The notes under the pieces were generated by a model. That model saw only the letters and a list, made by a program, of their open reading frames with translations. It ran no database searches and was not told where the DNA came from. Position numbers and translations under genes: made by a program. Positions 40,711 to 48,639 of a stretch of DNA of 64,000 nucleotides are shown piece after piece. The stretch is from Marinisporobacter sp. (GTDB lineage: Bacteria > Bacillota > Clostridia > Peptostreptococcales > Thermotaleaceae). Within the stretch, counting starts at the first letter, position 1, and the number at the start of each line of letters is the position of its first letter. Location: contig JAOARV010000024.1 in NCBI GenBank assembly GCA_025210395.1, positions 1 to 64,000 of the forward strand, in the 5' to 3' direction.

Positions 40711-40726
40711 ATCCTTAATTAAGGAT
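40711..40726. promoter_or_regulatory. Perfect palindrome upstream of the first TerD gene
   Basis: ATCCTTAATTAAGGAT is a perfect 16-base palindrome 41 bases before the TerD start. A related palindrome lies upstream of the second TerD gene at 42252-42266, so it may be a shared operator. Confidence 0.45.
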
Positions 40727-40766
40727 AGGTAACTAATGAAGAAGATAGAAAATAGGAGGTTTTAGC

Positions 40767-41345
40767 ATGGCAATTAGTTTACAAAAAGGACAAAAGGTAG
40801 ATTTAACAAAAACAAATCCAGGGATTACAAAAGTACTAGTAGGTTTAGGTTGGGATGTAAACAAATATGATGGTGGAAATGATTTTGATTTAGATGCTGC
40901 TGCTTTCATGCTAGGAGAAAATGGAAAAGTTGCAAGTGAAAAAGATTTTATCTTCTATAACAATTTAAAGGATGCAGCACAGTCTGTCATGCATCTTGGC
41001 GATAACTTAACAGGTGAAGGGGACGGAGATGACGAACAAATAAAAATCGAATTAGGAAAAGTTCCTCAAAATGTACATAAAATTGATTTTACAGTTACTA
41101 TTCACCAAGCAGCAGAAAGAAATCAGAATTTTGGACAAGTATCCAATGCGTTTATTCGTATTGTAAATGAAGACAGTGGAGAAGAATTAATTCGTTATGA
41201 TCTTGGAGAAGATTTTAGTATAGAAACAGCTGTTGTCGTTGGAGAGATCTATCGTCATAATGGAGAATGGAAGTTCAATGCAGTAGGAAGTGGCTTCCAA
41301 GGAGGTCTTGGAGCTCTTTGTGGAAACTTTGGACTAAATGTATAA
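40767..41345 (+). CDS. TerD family protein (copy 1)
   Basis: The 192-residue TerD-fold protein shows [46 protein letters not shown] (in part [19 protein letters not shown]), the acidic DFDLDA motif that binds Ca in the family, then [14 protein letters not shown] and [21 protein letters not shown]. TerD proteins act in tellurite, phage and general stress resistance modules. GGAGG precedes the ATG. It is followed by a terminator, so it may be expressed more than the downstream genes. Part of a four-gene TerD/AIM24 set. Confidence 0.95.
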   Translation: MAISLQKGQKVDLTKTNPGITKVLVGLGWDVNKYDGGNDFDLDAAAFMLGENGKVASEKDFIFYNNLKDAAQSVMHLGDNLTGEGDGDDEQIKIELGKVPQNVHKIDFTVTIHQAAERNQNFGQVSNAFIRIVNEDSGEELIRYDLGEDFSIETAVVVGEIYRHNGEWKFNAVGSGFQGGLGALCGNFGLNV

Positions 41346-41351
41346 TACTTA

Positions 41352-41391
41352 GAAAAGGGAGGGTCAAAAATATTTGACTCTGCCTTTTTTA
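41352..41391 (+). terminator. Terminator after the first TerD gene
   Basis: AAAAGGGAGGGTCAAA pairs with TTTGACTCTGCCTTTT with mismatches in the middle, followed by T residues. Confidence 0.7.
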
Positions 41392-41465
41392 TAACATTTA
41401 AGAGATGATAGATTTTTCAAGGAAAATATTCATTTTCAAGGAATCATTCAAAGAGGAGGAATAAG

Positions 41466-42146
41466 ATGGAGTATAAAATATTATATCCAGAAGCATATCC
41501 ACTTGTAGCTATCAATTTGCAAAAGGGTGAAATGGTTAAGGCGGAATCCGGTGCAATGGTATCTATGGCAAATACTATTGATGTAGAAGGTCGTGCAGAA
41601 GGTGGTATTATGAAGGGGTTAGGAAGAATGTTAGCTGGAGAGAAGTTTTTCTTTCAAACTCTTGTAGCGAACCGTGGATCAGGAGAAGTACTATTGGCAC
41701 CGTCTGCTCTTGGTGGTGTTGTAGATGTAGAGTTAGATGGTTCTTATAATCTTTGTGTACAAAAGGACGGCTTTTTAGCAGCAACACAAAATATTGAAGT
41801 ATCTACACAAATGCAGAATTTATCTAAGGGATTATTTTCAGGAGAAGGATTTTTTATTGTAAAAATCAGCGGGAGAGGGACTGTATTCCTTAATTCTCTT
41901 GGAGCCATTCATGCTATTAATATTCCTCAAGGAGAAGAGAGAATAATAGATAATAGTCACTTAGTAGCTTGGCCTGAATATATGCAATATACTATTGAAA
42001 AAGCATCAAAGGGATGGATCTCAAGCTTTACTTCAGGAGAAGGATTAGTTTGTAGATTCAGAGGACCTGGAACTGTACTTATTCAAACTAGAAATCCTGG
42101 GGGATTTGGTTCATGGGTAAGACAATATGTTCCATCTTCGAAATAG
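41466..42146 (+). CDS. TIGR00266 / AIM24 family protein
   Basis: The 226-residue all-beta protein matches the AIM24 (TIGR00266) family: LVAINLQKGEMVKAESGAMVSMA, a glycine-rich EGGIMKGLGRMLAGEKFF, VANRGSGEVLLAPSALGGV and SGRGTVFLNSLGAIHAINI. The family often accompanies TerD genes in stress clusters and may form ring-like assemblies on membranes, but its biochemical role is unknown. GAGGAGGAA precedes the ATG. Confidence 0.92.
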   Translation: MEYKILYPEAYPLVAINLQKGEMVKAESGAMVSMANTIDVEGRAEGGIMKGLGRMLAGEKFFFQTLVANRGSGEVLLAPSALGGVVDVELDGSYNLCVQKDGFLAATQNIEVSTQMQNLSKGLFSGEGFFIVKISGRGTVFLNSLGAIHAINIPQGEERIIDNSHLVAWPEYMQYTIEKASKGWISSFTSGEGLVCRFRGPGTVLIQTRNPGGFGSWVRQYVPSSK

Positions 42147-42251
42147 TAAAAAAATTTGAAGAAAAAGGAAGATATTTTAGCAGGAATTTTAAAAAAAAGT
42201 TAGAATTAGTAATATTATGCAGAAAAGAACCTTTTCTTGTTAGAAAAATAA

Positions 42252-42266
42252 CCTTAATTATTAAGG
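42252..42266 (+). promoter_or_regulatory. Inverted repeat overlapping the second TerD ribosome binding site
   Basis: CCTTAATTATTAAGG is an inverted repeat whose right arm runs into the AAGGAGG ribosome binding site. It could fold over the site in RNA or serve as a protein operator like the one at 40711-40726. Confidence 0.4.
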
Positions 42267-42276
42267 AGGAGTAGTC

Positions 42277-42888
42277 ATGGCAATTAATTTACAAAAGGGA
42301 CAAAGAATTGATTTAACAAAATCAAACCCTGGACTTTCGAAGATTATGATTGGATTAGGTTGGGACCCAGTAGAGCAAAAAAACACAGGAGGACTTCTAT
42401 CAAGTCTTTTTGGAGGAGGAAAGGCTCCAGAAATTGACTGTGATGCATCTATATTAATGTTAGATAATAATGGTAAACTTGGTAGAAAACAAGATCTTAT
42501 CTACTTTGGAAACTTAAGAAGTACTTGTGGAAGTGTTGTTCATTCAGGAGATAACCTTACAGGTGGAGGAGCAGGAGATGATGAACAAATCTTTGTAACT
42601 CTTGGTATGGTGCCTAACAATATACAAAAAATGGTATTTGTTGTAAACATCTATGATTGTATAAGAAGAAAACAAGATTTTGGCTTGATTAGAAATGCTT
42701 TTATTCGTGTAGTAAATGGTGGAGATATGAAGGAAATCATTAGATACAATTTATCAGATGATTATGCAGGAAAAACAACCCTAATTGTGGGAGAAATTTA
42801 TCGTCATAATGGAGAATGGAAGTTTGGTGCTATCGGTGAAGGTACAAATGATGCATCACTTAGTGAGATTGTAAAAAAATATGCATAA
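42277..42888 (+). CDS. TerD family protein (copy 2, diverged metal site)
   Basis: The 203-residue TerD-like protein keeps [41 protein letters not shown] and [19 protein letters not shown]. It carries an insertion GGLLSSLFGGGKAP before the metal loop, and the usual DFDLDA is changed to EIDCDASIL, so Ca binding may be weakened or altered. The gene follows the AIM24 gene and is 18 bases upstream of the third TerD gene, so those two form a unit. Confidence 0.93.
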   Translation: MAINLQKGQRIDLTKSNPGLSKIMIGLGWDPVEQKNTGGLLSSLFGGGKAPEIDCDASILMLDNNGKLGRKQDLIYFGNLRSTCGSVVHSGDNLTGGGAGDDEQIFVTLGMVPNNIQKMVFVVNIYDCIRRKQDFGLIRNAFIRVVNGGDMKEIIRYNLSDDYAGKTTLIVGEIYRHNGEWKFGAIGEGTNDASLSEIVKKYA

Positions 42889-42909
42889 AATATAAGGGGG
42901 CTAAGATTG

Positions 42910-43491
42910 ATGGGTATTAATTTATCAAAAGGACAAAGAATCGATTTAACAAAAACAGATCCTTCTTTAAAGAAAATTATTGTAGGTCTTGGATGGGATA
43001 CAAATAAATATTCAGGAGGCTATGATTTTGATTTAGATGCTTCAGCATTTTTAGCTGGAGAAGATGGAAAAGTAAAATATGATCAGGACTTTGTTTTTTA
43101 TAACAACTTAGAAGGTGGAAAGGGTTCTGTTGTTCACACAGGAGATAATAGAACAGGAGAAGGGGATGGCGATGATGAAGAAATCAAAATAGACTTCTCT
43201 AAAGTTCCTGAGTATATACATACTATAGGGATTACTGTTACGATTCATGATGCTATACAAAGAGCACAAAACTTTGGGCAAGTATCGAATGCTTATGTTC
43301 GTGTTATAAATGAAGAAACAAACCAGGAGGTACTTCGTTATGATTTAGGAGAAGAATTTTCTGTTGAAACAGCTTTAGTTGTTTGTGAAATTTATAAGCA
43401 TAATGGAGAATGGAAGTTTAAGGCAATTGGTAGCGGTTTCCAAGGAGGACTTGCTTCCCTTTGCAGAAATTATGGACTTCAAGTAGACTAA
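42910..43491 (+). CDS. TerD family protein (copy 3)
   Basis: The 193-residue protein is very like copy 1: [43 protein letters not shown] with intact acidic loop, [19 protein letters not shown] and [24 protein letters not shown]. The ATG at 42910 follows AAGGGGG at a good distance; the frame also opens at a TTG at 42907. It is followed by a partial MITE-like element and then two large palindromes before the biosynthetic genes. Confidence 0.94.
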   Translation: MGINLSKGQRIDLTKTDPSLKKIIVGLGWDTNKYSGGYDFDLDASAFLAGEDGKVKYDQDFVFYNNLEGGKGSVVHTGDNRTGEGDGDDEEIKIDFSKVPEYIHTIGITVTIHDAIQRAQNFGQVSNAYVRVINEETNQEVLRYDLGEEFSVETALVVCEIYKHNGEWKFKAIGSGFQGGLASLCRNYGLQVD

Positions 43492-43504
43492 AGATCTTTA
43501 AATA

Positions 43505-43605
43505 TAAGGGGCTGTAGAGAGATCAAAAATAAGCTTTAGAAAGATTAAAAGGCATTTTATCAAAACCAAGTAATTTTAGTGTTTTGATAGAATGCCTTTT
43601 TATTC
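43505..43605. repeat. Partial second copy of the MITE-like element
   Basis: Starts TAAGGGGCTGTAGAGAGA, as at the left end of the element at 7714, and contains the same inner inverted repeat AAAAGGCATTTTATCAAAAC with GTTTTGATAGAATGCCTTTT (43547-43600). The right terminal repeat with GTCGACAG is missing. It probably serves as the terminator of the TerD unit. Confidence 0.6.
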
Positions 43606-43678
43606 TTTAGGAAATTATAAAATTTAAAATCTGTGGATAACTTATGATTGAGAAATCAAATGTTTGACCACTTTGAGT

Positions 43679-43716
43679 AAGTTTTATTACAAAATAATAG
43701 TTTTGTAATAAAACTT
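43679..43716. repeat. Perfect 16-bp inverted repeat
   Basis: AAGTTTTATTACAAAA, loop TAATAG, TTTTGTAATAAAACTT. No T-run follows, so it is not a typical terminator. Confidence 0.85.
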
Positions 43717-43880
43717 GCGAAATGAGCATATGCGGCAGTATAATGCGAATTTTTTTATTAAACGTATATTTTAAGTTAGAATATATATATTTCCGACAGG
43801 CATTTGTAAAAAATTTTCAAATTATTGATTTTTCTATTTAATTTAAAAATTTTTCTGATACAATTTTATATATAGATTTA

Positions 43881-43920
43881 TTAGTTATAATGAATTTCTG
43901 ATGAAATTCATTATAACTAA
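43881..43920. repeat. Perfect 18-bp inverted repeat upstream of the lyase gene
   Basis: TTAGTTATAATGAATTTC, loop TGAT, GAAATTCATTATAACTAA. It lies 56 bases before the CitE-like start and just downstream of a possible -10 box TACAAT near 43860. It may form a 5' mRNA hairpin or be an operator. Confidence 0.85.
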
Positions 43921-43975
43921 ATGTTTTCATTGAGAAATTTATAGTAAAAAAAGAACATCTAGAAGGGGTCTTAGT

Positions 43976-45166
43976 ATGAGATATTTTAGCTATTTAACTA
44001 ATGAAGAGAGCAATGATATTTTCTATTGCTCACCAGAAAATTTTCATAGAGACGATCCAAAAGAGATATTAGCGGATGCTTTAGGTGCAGTTTTATATAT
44101 GCCTGCTACGAAAGAAAATATTGTACAGCATATAATAGAAAAAAAGAATACAGGTCTCATGTCTATGGCCATGTGTCTAGAGGATGCTATCGGAGATAAT
44201 GGGGTGAGAGAAGCAGAAAGAAGCGTAGGGGATAATTTAGACCAGTTATCAAGGGCTATAAAAAGAGGAAAAATCAATTATGAACAGATTCCACTTATAT
44301 TCTTAAGGGTAAGGACCCCAGAGCAGATGCTTAACATAGCAGATAAAATTGGTGAAAGTTTAACCCTTCTTACAGGCTTTGTATTTCCTAAGTTTACATG
44401 GAGAAATGGAGAAAGCTTCTTTAAAAATTTAAAGAAGATCAATGATTCTCTAGGAACTAAATTATATGGAATGCCTATCCTAGAAACAGCAGATATACTT
44501 TATAAAGAGACTAGAATAGGAGCATTAAATGGGATTAGGGAAATAATAGATGAATATAATGATTTAGTTTTAAATATAAGAGTAGGTGCAACAGATTTTT
44601 CAAGTTTATTTGGTATTCGAAGAGGATATGATATGACTATTTATGATATTTCTGTGATTAGAGACTGTATTGCGGATATACTAAATTATTTTACAAGAGA
44701 AGATCAGGCATATGTTGTATCAGCTCCTGTATGGGAATATTTTTCAAGCGGTGATAGAGTACTAAAACCACAGCTTAGAAGAAGTCCTTTTGAAGAGGCT
44801 TATGGGCAAGAAGGAATTGAAATCCGAAAAGAATTATTAAATGCTTATTTAGATGGACTCATTCGTGAAGTACTACTAGATAAAGCAAATGGCTTTGTGG
44901 GAAAAACTATCATCCATCCAAGTCATATTACTCCTGTACAAGCACTCTATGTAGTCAGTCATGAAGAATATATGGATGCTTTAAGCATTATAAAAAATAA
45001 TGATGGACGTGTGGGGGTTATGAAAAGTCAGTATGAAAATAAAATGAATGAAATCAAGCCACATCTTAATTGGGCAAAGAAAATATTAAAAAAATCAAAA
45101 ATATATGGGGTGTATCATGAAGGACAAAATTTTACAAGCTTGCTTACCAGAAAAACACATTTATAA
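43976..45166 (+). CDS. HpcH/HpaI aldolase / CitE-like lyase of the Ter biosynthetic module
   Basis: The 396-residue TIM-barrel protein resembles citrate-lyase beta relatives: LGAVLYMPATKENIVQHI, MAMCLEDAIGDN with the metal-binding acidic pair, IFLRVRTPEQM, GFVFPKF, YGMPILETADILYKET and LNIRVGATDFSSLFGIRRG, then VGKTIIHPSHITPVQALYV. This form occurs in Ter-linked biosynthetic gene sets with phosphoribosyltransferase and HAD partners. Substrate unknown. AGAAGGGG precedes the ATG. Its last 50 bases overlap the next gene, so the two are coupled. Confidence 0.88.
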   Translation: MRYFSYLTNEESNDIFYCSPENFHRDDPKEILADALGAVLYMPATKENIVQHIIEKKNTGLMSMAMCLEDAIGDNGVREAERSVGDNLDQLSRAIKRGKINYEQIPLIFLRVRTPEQMLNIADKIGESLTLLTGFVFPKFTWRNGESFFKNLKKINDSLGTKLYGMPILETADILYKETRIGALNGIREIIDEYNDLVLNIRVGATDFSSLFGIRRGYDMTIYDISVIRDCIADILNYFTREDQAYVVSAPVWEYFSSGDRVLKPQLRRSPFEEAYGQEGIEIRKELLNAYLDGLIREVLLDKANGFVGKTIIHPSHITPVQALYVVSHEEYMDALSIIKNNDGRVGVMKSQYENKMNEIKPHLNWAKKILKKSKIYGVYHEGQNFTSLLTRKTHL

Positions 45167-47600
45167 TATCTTAAAGGATTTACGTGTCACTATAAACATG
45201 ACAAAAAATCCTTATAAAATCCCTATGGATCAGCTTTTTTCTATGGCCGCAAGAAAGAATAAAAAAAGAGGATTTCTATTTGTTAGCAAAGTACTTGGAA
45301 AGCATATTCCAGTAATACCACAAGTTTCTTTATTGATAGGAGCTTTGCTTTCTGTAGAATTAATGAAGGAAGTGTATGGGAAAAATAATTCTTTTACAGA
45401 AGAGATCCTTAAAGGGTTGATCCATAAGAACGAATGTAAAGAAATATATGAAAAAATAAGAAAAAATCCTATGAAGCTACCCGAAAAAGCTTTATTTATC
45501 GGATTTGCAGAAACTGCTACAGCACTGGGTCATAGTGTATTTGAAAACTTTGAAAATGCTATTTATATTCATACAACAAGAGAAAAACTTTTAAACCTTG
45601 AGGATGCCTTTCATTTTGAAGAGGAGCATTCTCATGCTACGACCCATGGTTTTTATCCATTGGATAAAGATTTACTAAAAGAAAAAAGTCCTATTATTCT
45701 AGTGGATGATGAAATTACTACAGGAAAAACAGCTATCAATATTATTGAAGCCATTCAAAATAAATTTCCAAGACAAGAGTATGTAGTTGTATCTATATTA
45801 GATTGGAGAAAAGAAGAAGACCGAAAAAGATATGAAGAGCTAGAAAAAAGATTAGGGATAAAAATATATACGGTTTCATTAGCATCAGGAACTATTGAAG
45901 TAGAAGGAAAGCCTGTAGAGGATGTACCTTCTGACAAAGAGAATAAGAAAGACCCAATAAAGTCAGAGATGAATACAATAGAAATAAAAGATGAGTATTT
46001 TAAAAAATTATTCATTTCCTCTATAGATAGTCAAGGACAAATAAATACCTGCCATTATTTAAAGGAAACAGGTAGATTTGGAATTGAAAGTGAAGAAACA
46101 AAAGAAATGAATAAGGTATGTAAAGCAATAGGAGAAAATCTAAAGAAAAGACGAAAGGGACAAAAAACCCTATGTCTAGGTACAGGAGAATTTATGTATA
46201 TTCCCATGAAAATAGCAGCTTATATGGGGGATGGGGTAGTATATCATTCTTCTACAAGAAGTCCTATTCATCCTTATAAAAAGGATGATTATGGCATAAA
46301 GAATGGTTATTCCTTTAAAAGTCCTGATGATCCATCCATCATGAATTACCTTTACAATATTCCATACGGACATTATGATGATTGCTTTATATTCTTTGAA
46401 AGGGAAGTAGCTAAAGAAAGAATGGATGAAATGATGGATATTCTAAAAAGCTTGGGAATTTCATTGATCAATATGATTATATGTTCAAGCAATGATGAAT
46501 TAGAAGAGCCTAGTAAAATGGGAAGCTATAAAGAGAAGGATGTAACCTTTTTATTAAAAGACATTAGTAATATTATGGAAGAAAAGGGAACAAATGAACG
46601 AGAAAAGCTCATTCAAAGTGGAACCCATTATTCTGAAATGCTTCCAATAGAATACAAACCTACAAAGGAATATATTGATTTATTTCATTTATCCTTAAAT
46701 GAATCAGCAAAAAAGCTTAGCGTAGCTGTAGGTGTAGTTGCTCAAAAAATCATAAAAAATAGAGGACAAAATACAGTTCTTGTATCCTTAGCTAGAGCGG
46801 GAACCCCTGTAGGAATACTCATTAAGCGTTATATAGCCTATAAATATGATTTAGAACTTCCTCATTACAGCATATCCATTATAAGAGGAAAAGGAATAGA
46901 TGAAAATGCTATAAAATATATTTTAAAGCATCATCCAGATAAGCATATTCAGTTTATAGATGGATGGACAGGAAAGGGGGCTATTACAAAGGTTCTAAAA
47001 AAGGCATGTAAGGAATTTAAGGAAAAGTATGGAGTTTTGTTACAGGATGATTTGGCAGTCCTTGCAGACCCAGGCTATTGTGTAGCTACCTTTGGTACAA
47101 GGGAGGACTTTTTAATCGCTAGTGCATGTTTAAATTCTACTGTTTCAGGACTTGTAAGTAGAACAGTACACAGAAAAGATCTAATAGGATCAAAAGATTT
47201 TCATGGTGCAAAATATTATAAAGAGCTAGAAAAAGAAGATGTATCGAACCTTTTCATAGAGACGATTACAAAGGAATTTGAAGCAGTAAAACCTTTGATT
47301 GAGAAGGAAATAAGAAAGATAGAAGAAACTACACCTACTTGGGAAGGCTTAAAGGATATAAAAACGATTCAAGAAACATTTAAAATCCAAGATATCAATC
47401 TGATTAAACCAGGGATAGGAGAAACCACAAGGGTATTACTAAGAAGAGTTCCTTGGAAAATTCTTATAAAGGATAAAAACAATCCTAATTTAAAGCATAT
47501 TTTACTATTAGCAGCAGATAAAAATGTACGTGTTGAAATCTATGAAGATATGACTTATCAATGCTGTGGGCTCATAAAACCTTTAAAAGGAGAGAAATGA
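45117..47600 (+). CDS. PRTase - TRSP - StiP - PELOTA four-domain fusion of the Ter module
   Basis: About 827 residues. Residues about 25-270: phosphoribosyltransferase with ILVDDEITTGKTAINI as the PRPP loop (about 194). Residues about 300-480: TRSP domain (HYLKETGRFGIES). Residues about 510-745: StiP-type domain, with VSLARAGTPVGILIKRY, HYSISIIRGKGIDENA, FIDGWTGKGAI, VLADPGYCVATFGTREDFLIASACLN (in part). Residues about 765-820: PELOTA RNA-binding-like domain (VLLRRVPWKILIKD, HILLLAADKNVRV, YQCCGLI). In many genomes these lie in two or three proteins; here all are in one chain. Role: a nucleotide or phosphoribosyl-derived product of the Ter stress system, by genomic association. The ATG at 45117 follows GGGGTG inside the upstream gene; one at 45105 is possible. 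The stop overlaps the next start. Confidence 0.82.
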   Translation: MKDKILQACLPEKHIYNILKDLRVTINMTKNPYKIPMDQLFSMAARKNKKRGFLFVSKVLGKHIPVIPQVSLLIGALLSVELMKEVYGKNNSFTEEILKGLIHKNECKEIYEKIRKNPMKLPEKALFIGFAETATALGHSVFENFENAIYIHTTREKLLNLEDAFHFEEEHSHATTHGFYPLDKDLLKEKSPIILVDDEITTGKTAINIIEAIQNKFPRQEYVVVSILDWRKEEDRKRYEELEKRLGIKIYTVSLASGTIEVEGKPVEDVPSDKENKKDPIKSEMNTIEIKDEYFKKLFISSIDSQGQINTCHYLKETGRFGIESEETKEMNKVCKAIGENLKKRRKGQKTLCLGTGEFMYIPMKIAAYMGDGVVYHSSTRSPIHPYKKDDYGIKNGYSFKSPDDPSIMNYLYNIPYGHYDDCFIFFEREVAKERMDEMMDILKSLGISLINMIICSSNDELEEPSKMGSYKEKDVTFLLKDISNIMEEKGTNEREKLIQSGTHYSEMLPIEYKPTKEYIDLFHLSLNESAKKLSVAVGVVAQKIIKNRGQNTVLVSLARAGTPVGILIKRYIAYKYDLELPHYSISIIRGKGIDENAIKYILKHHPDKHIQFIDGWTGKGAITKVLKKACKEFKEKYGVLLQDDLAVLADPGYCVATFGTREDFLIASACLNSTVSGLVSRTVHRKDLIGSKDFHGAKYYKELEKEDVSNLFIETITKEFEAVKPLIEKEIRKIEETTPTWEGLKDIKTIQETFKIQDINLIKPGIGETTRVLLRRVPWKILIKDKNNPNLKHILLLAADKNVRVEIYEDMTYQCCGLIKPLKGEK

Positions 47601-48400
47601 TGATATTTGCAAGTGATTTAGATCGTACATTAATTTATTCCAAAAAATTTGTTTCAAATAAAGATTGCATAAGGTTAGTTGAAAAAAAAGATCATGAAGA
47701 AATATCTTTTATGACAGAGACAGCAATTGAAGAATTAAAATCAGTAAGTGAGGATATGCTGTTTATACCCGTTACTACTCGAACCATAGAGCAATACAAA
47801 AGAATTGCTATTTTTGAGGAAATTTCCCCTAAGTATGCTATTGTTAGTAATGGAGGAAACATACTAGTAAATGGAGAAGTAGACGAGGAATGGCATCATC
47901 TGATCCAAAAAAAAATAAAAAAGGATTGTTTACCTCTTGAAGAGCTTTTACTGAAATTTGATGAAATTGCATCAAAGGAGTGGCTTCTAAGAAGAAGGAT
48001 GGCTGATAATTTATTTACTTATTGTATCGTTGATGGAGAAAAGATTCCTATGGAGAAGCTAAATGCATTTATAAAATGGTTAGAGCTTAGAAATTGGAAA
48101 GTATCTCTTCAAGGAAGAAAGCTATATTTTGTCCCTTATTGTGTATGTAAATGGAAAGCGTTAGAATATATAAAGGAGCGAGAAAATATAGATTTCATCA
48201 TCTCAGCAGGAGATTCTCTTTTAGATCTTCCTATGTTAAAAAAGGCAGATATAGGCATTGCACCTCCTCATGGTGAAATCTATAGAATCTATAAAGATAC
48301 AGAAGAGACAAAAAATATTATTTTCACAGAAAAGGAAGGTATTTCTGCTTCAGAGGAAATATTAGAAAAAATAAATAACTATGCAAAGGGCATCGCATAA
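47600..48400 (+). CDS. HAD-superfamily hydrolase of the Ter module
   Basis: The 266-residue protein has the HAD nucleophile motif FASDLDRTLIYSKK at the N-terminus, motif II PVTTRTIEQYKRI, the conserved lysine WKALEYIKE and motif IV ISAGDSLLDLPMLKKADIGIAPPHGE (in part AGDSLLDLPMLKKAD). The cap is of the Cof-like C2 type. It probably removes a phosphate from a product of the preceding enzymes. AGGAG at 47588 favours the ATG at 47600, which overlaps the upstream TGA; one at 47597 also exists. It ends the three-gene operon, with a hairpin after it. Confidence 0.88.
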   Translation: MIFASDLDRTLIYSKKFVSNKDCIRLVEKKDHEEISFMTETAIEELKSVSEDMLFIPVTTRTIEQYKRIAIFEEISPKYAIVSNGGNILVNGEVDEEWHHLIQKKIKKDCLPLEELLLKFDEIASKEWLLRRRMADNLFTYCIVDGEKIPMEKLNAFIKWLELRNWKVSLQGRKLYFVPYCVCKWKALEYIKERENIDFIISAGDSLLDLPMLKKADIGIAPPHGEIYRIYKDTEETKNIIFTEKEGISASEEILEKINNYAKGIA

Positions 48401-48426
48401 AAAAGTGGCATATGCTGCTTTTTTTA
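48399..48426 (+). terminator. Terminator after the HAD gene
   Basis: AAAAAGTGGCA faces TGCTGCTTTTT, pairing with G-U pairs, and a T-run follows. Confidence 0.7.
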
Positions 48427-48512
48427 TGGAAATTTGCGAATGTTTTTAGATTGTTAAGAAATAACCGAATGAAATGAAAATTAATTTTAAAATAGATTTA
48501 TTATCATTGAAG

Positions 48513-48541
48513 TTGACAAATTGGGAATATAGTCCTACAAT
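48513..48541 (+). promoter_or_regulatory. Promoter of the third chemoreceptor gene
   Basis: TTGACA (48513-48518) and TACAAT (48536-48541) are 17 bases apart, giving a leader of about 92 bases. Confidence 0.78.
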
Positions 48542-48639
48542 CAGGTATGGATATATAATTTGATATAAAGAATATGAGATGAAAATGAAAAGCAAGGTAT
48601 TAAAAAATATGTAAACCTTAAGAAAGGAAGGGAGAAGAA

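Noticed and set aside
43631..43639. TGTGGATAA, a perfect DnaA-box sequence, and near-matches around 34955 and 35010
   Set aside because: They are isolated, not clustered, with no AT-rich unwinding element or dnaA/dnaN nearby, so a replication origin is not supported.
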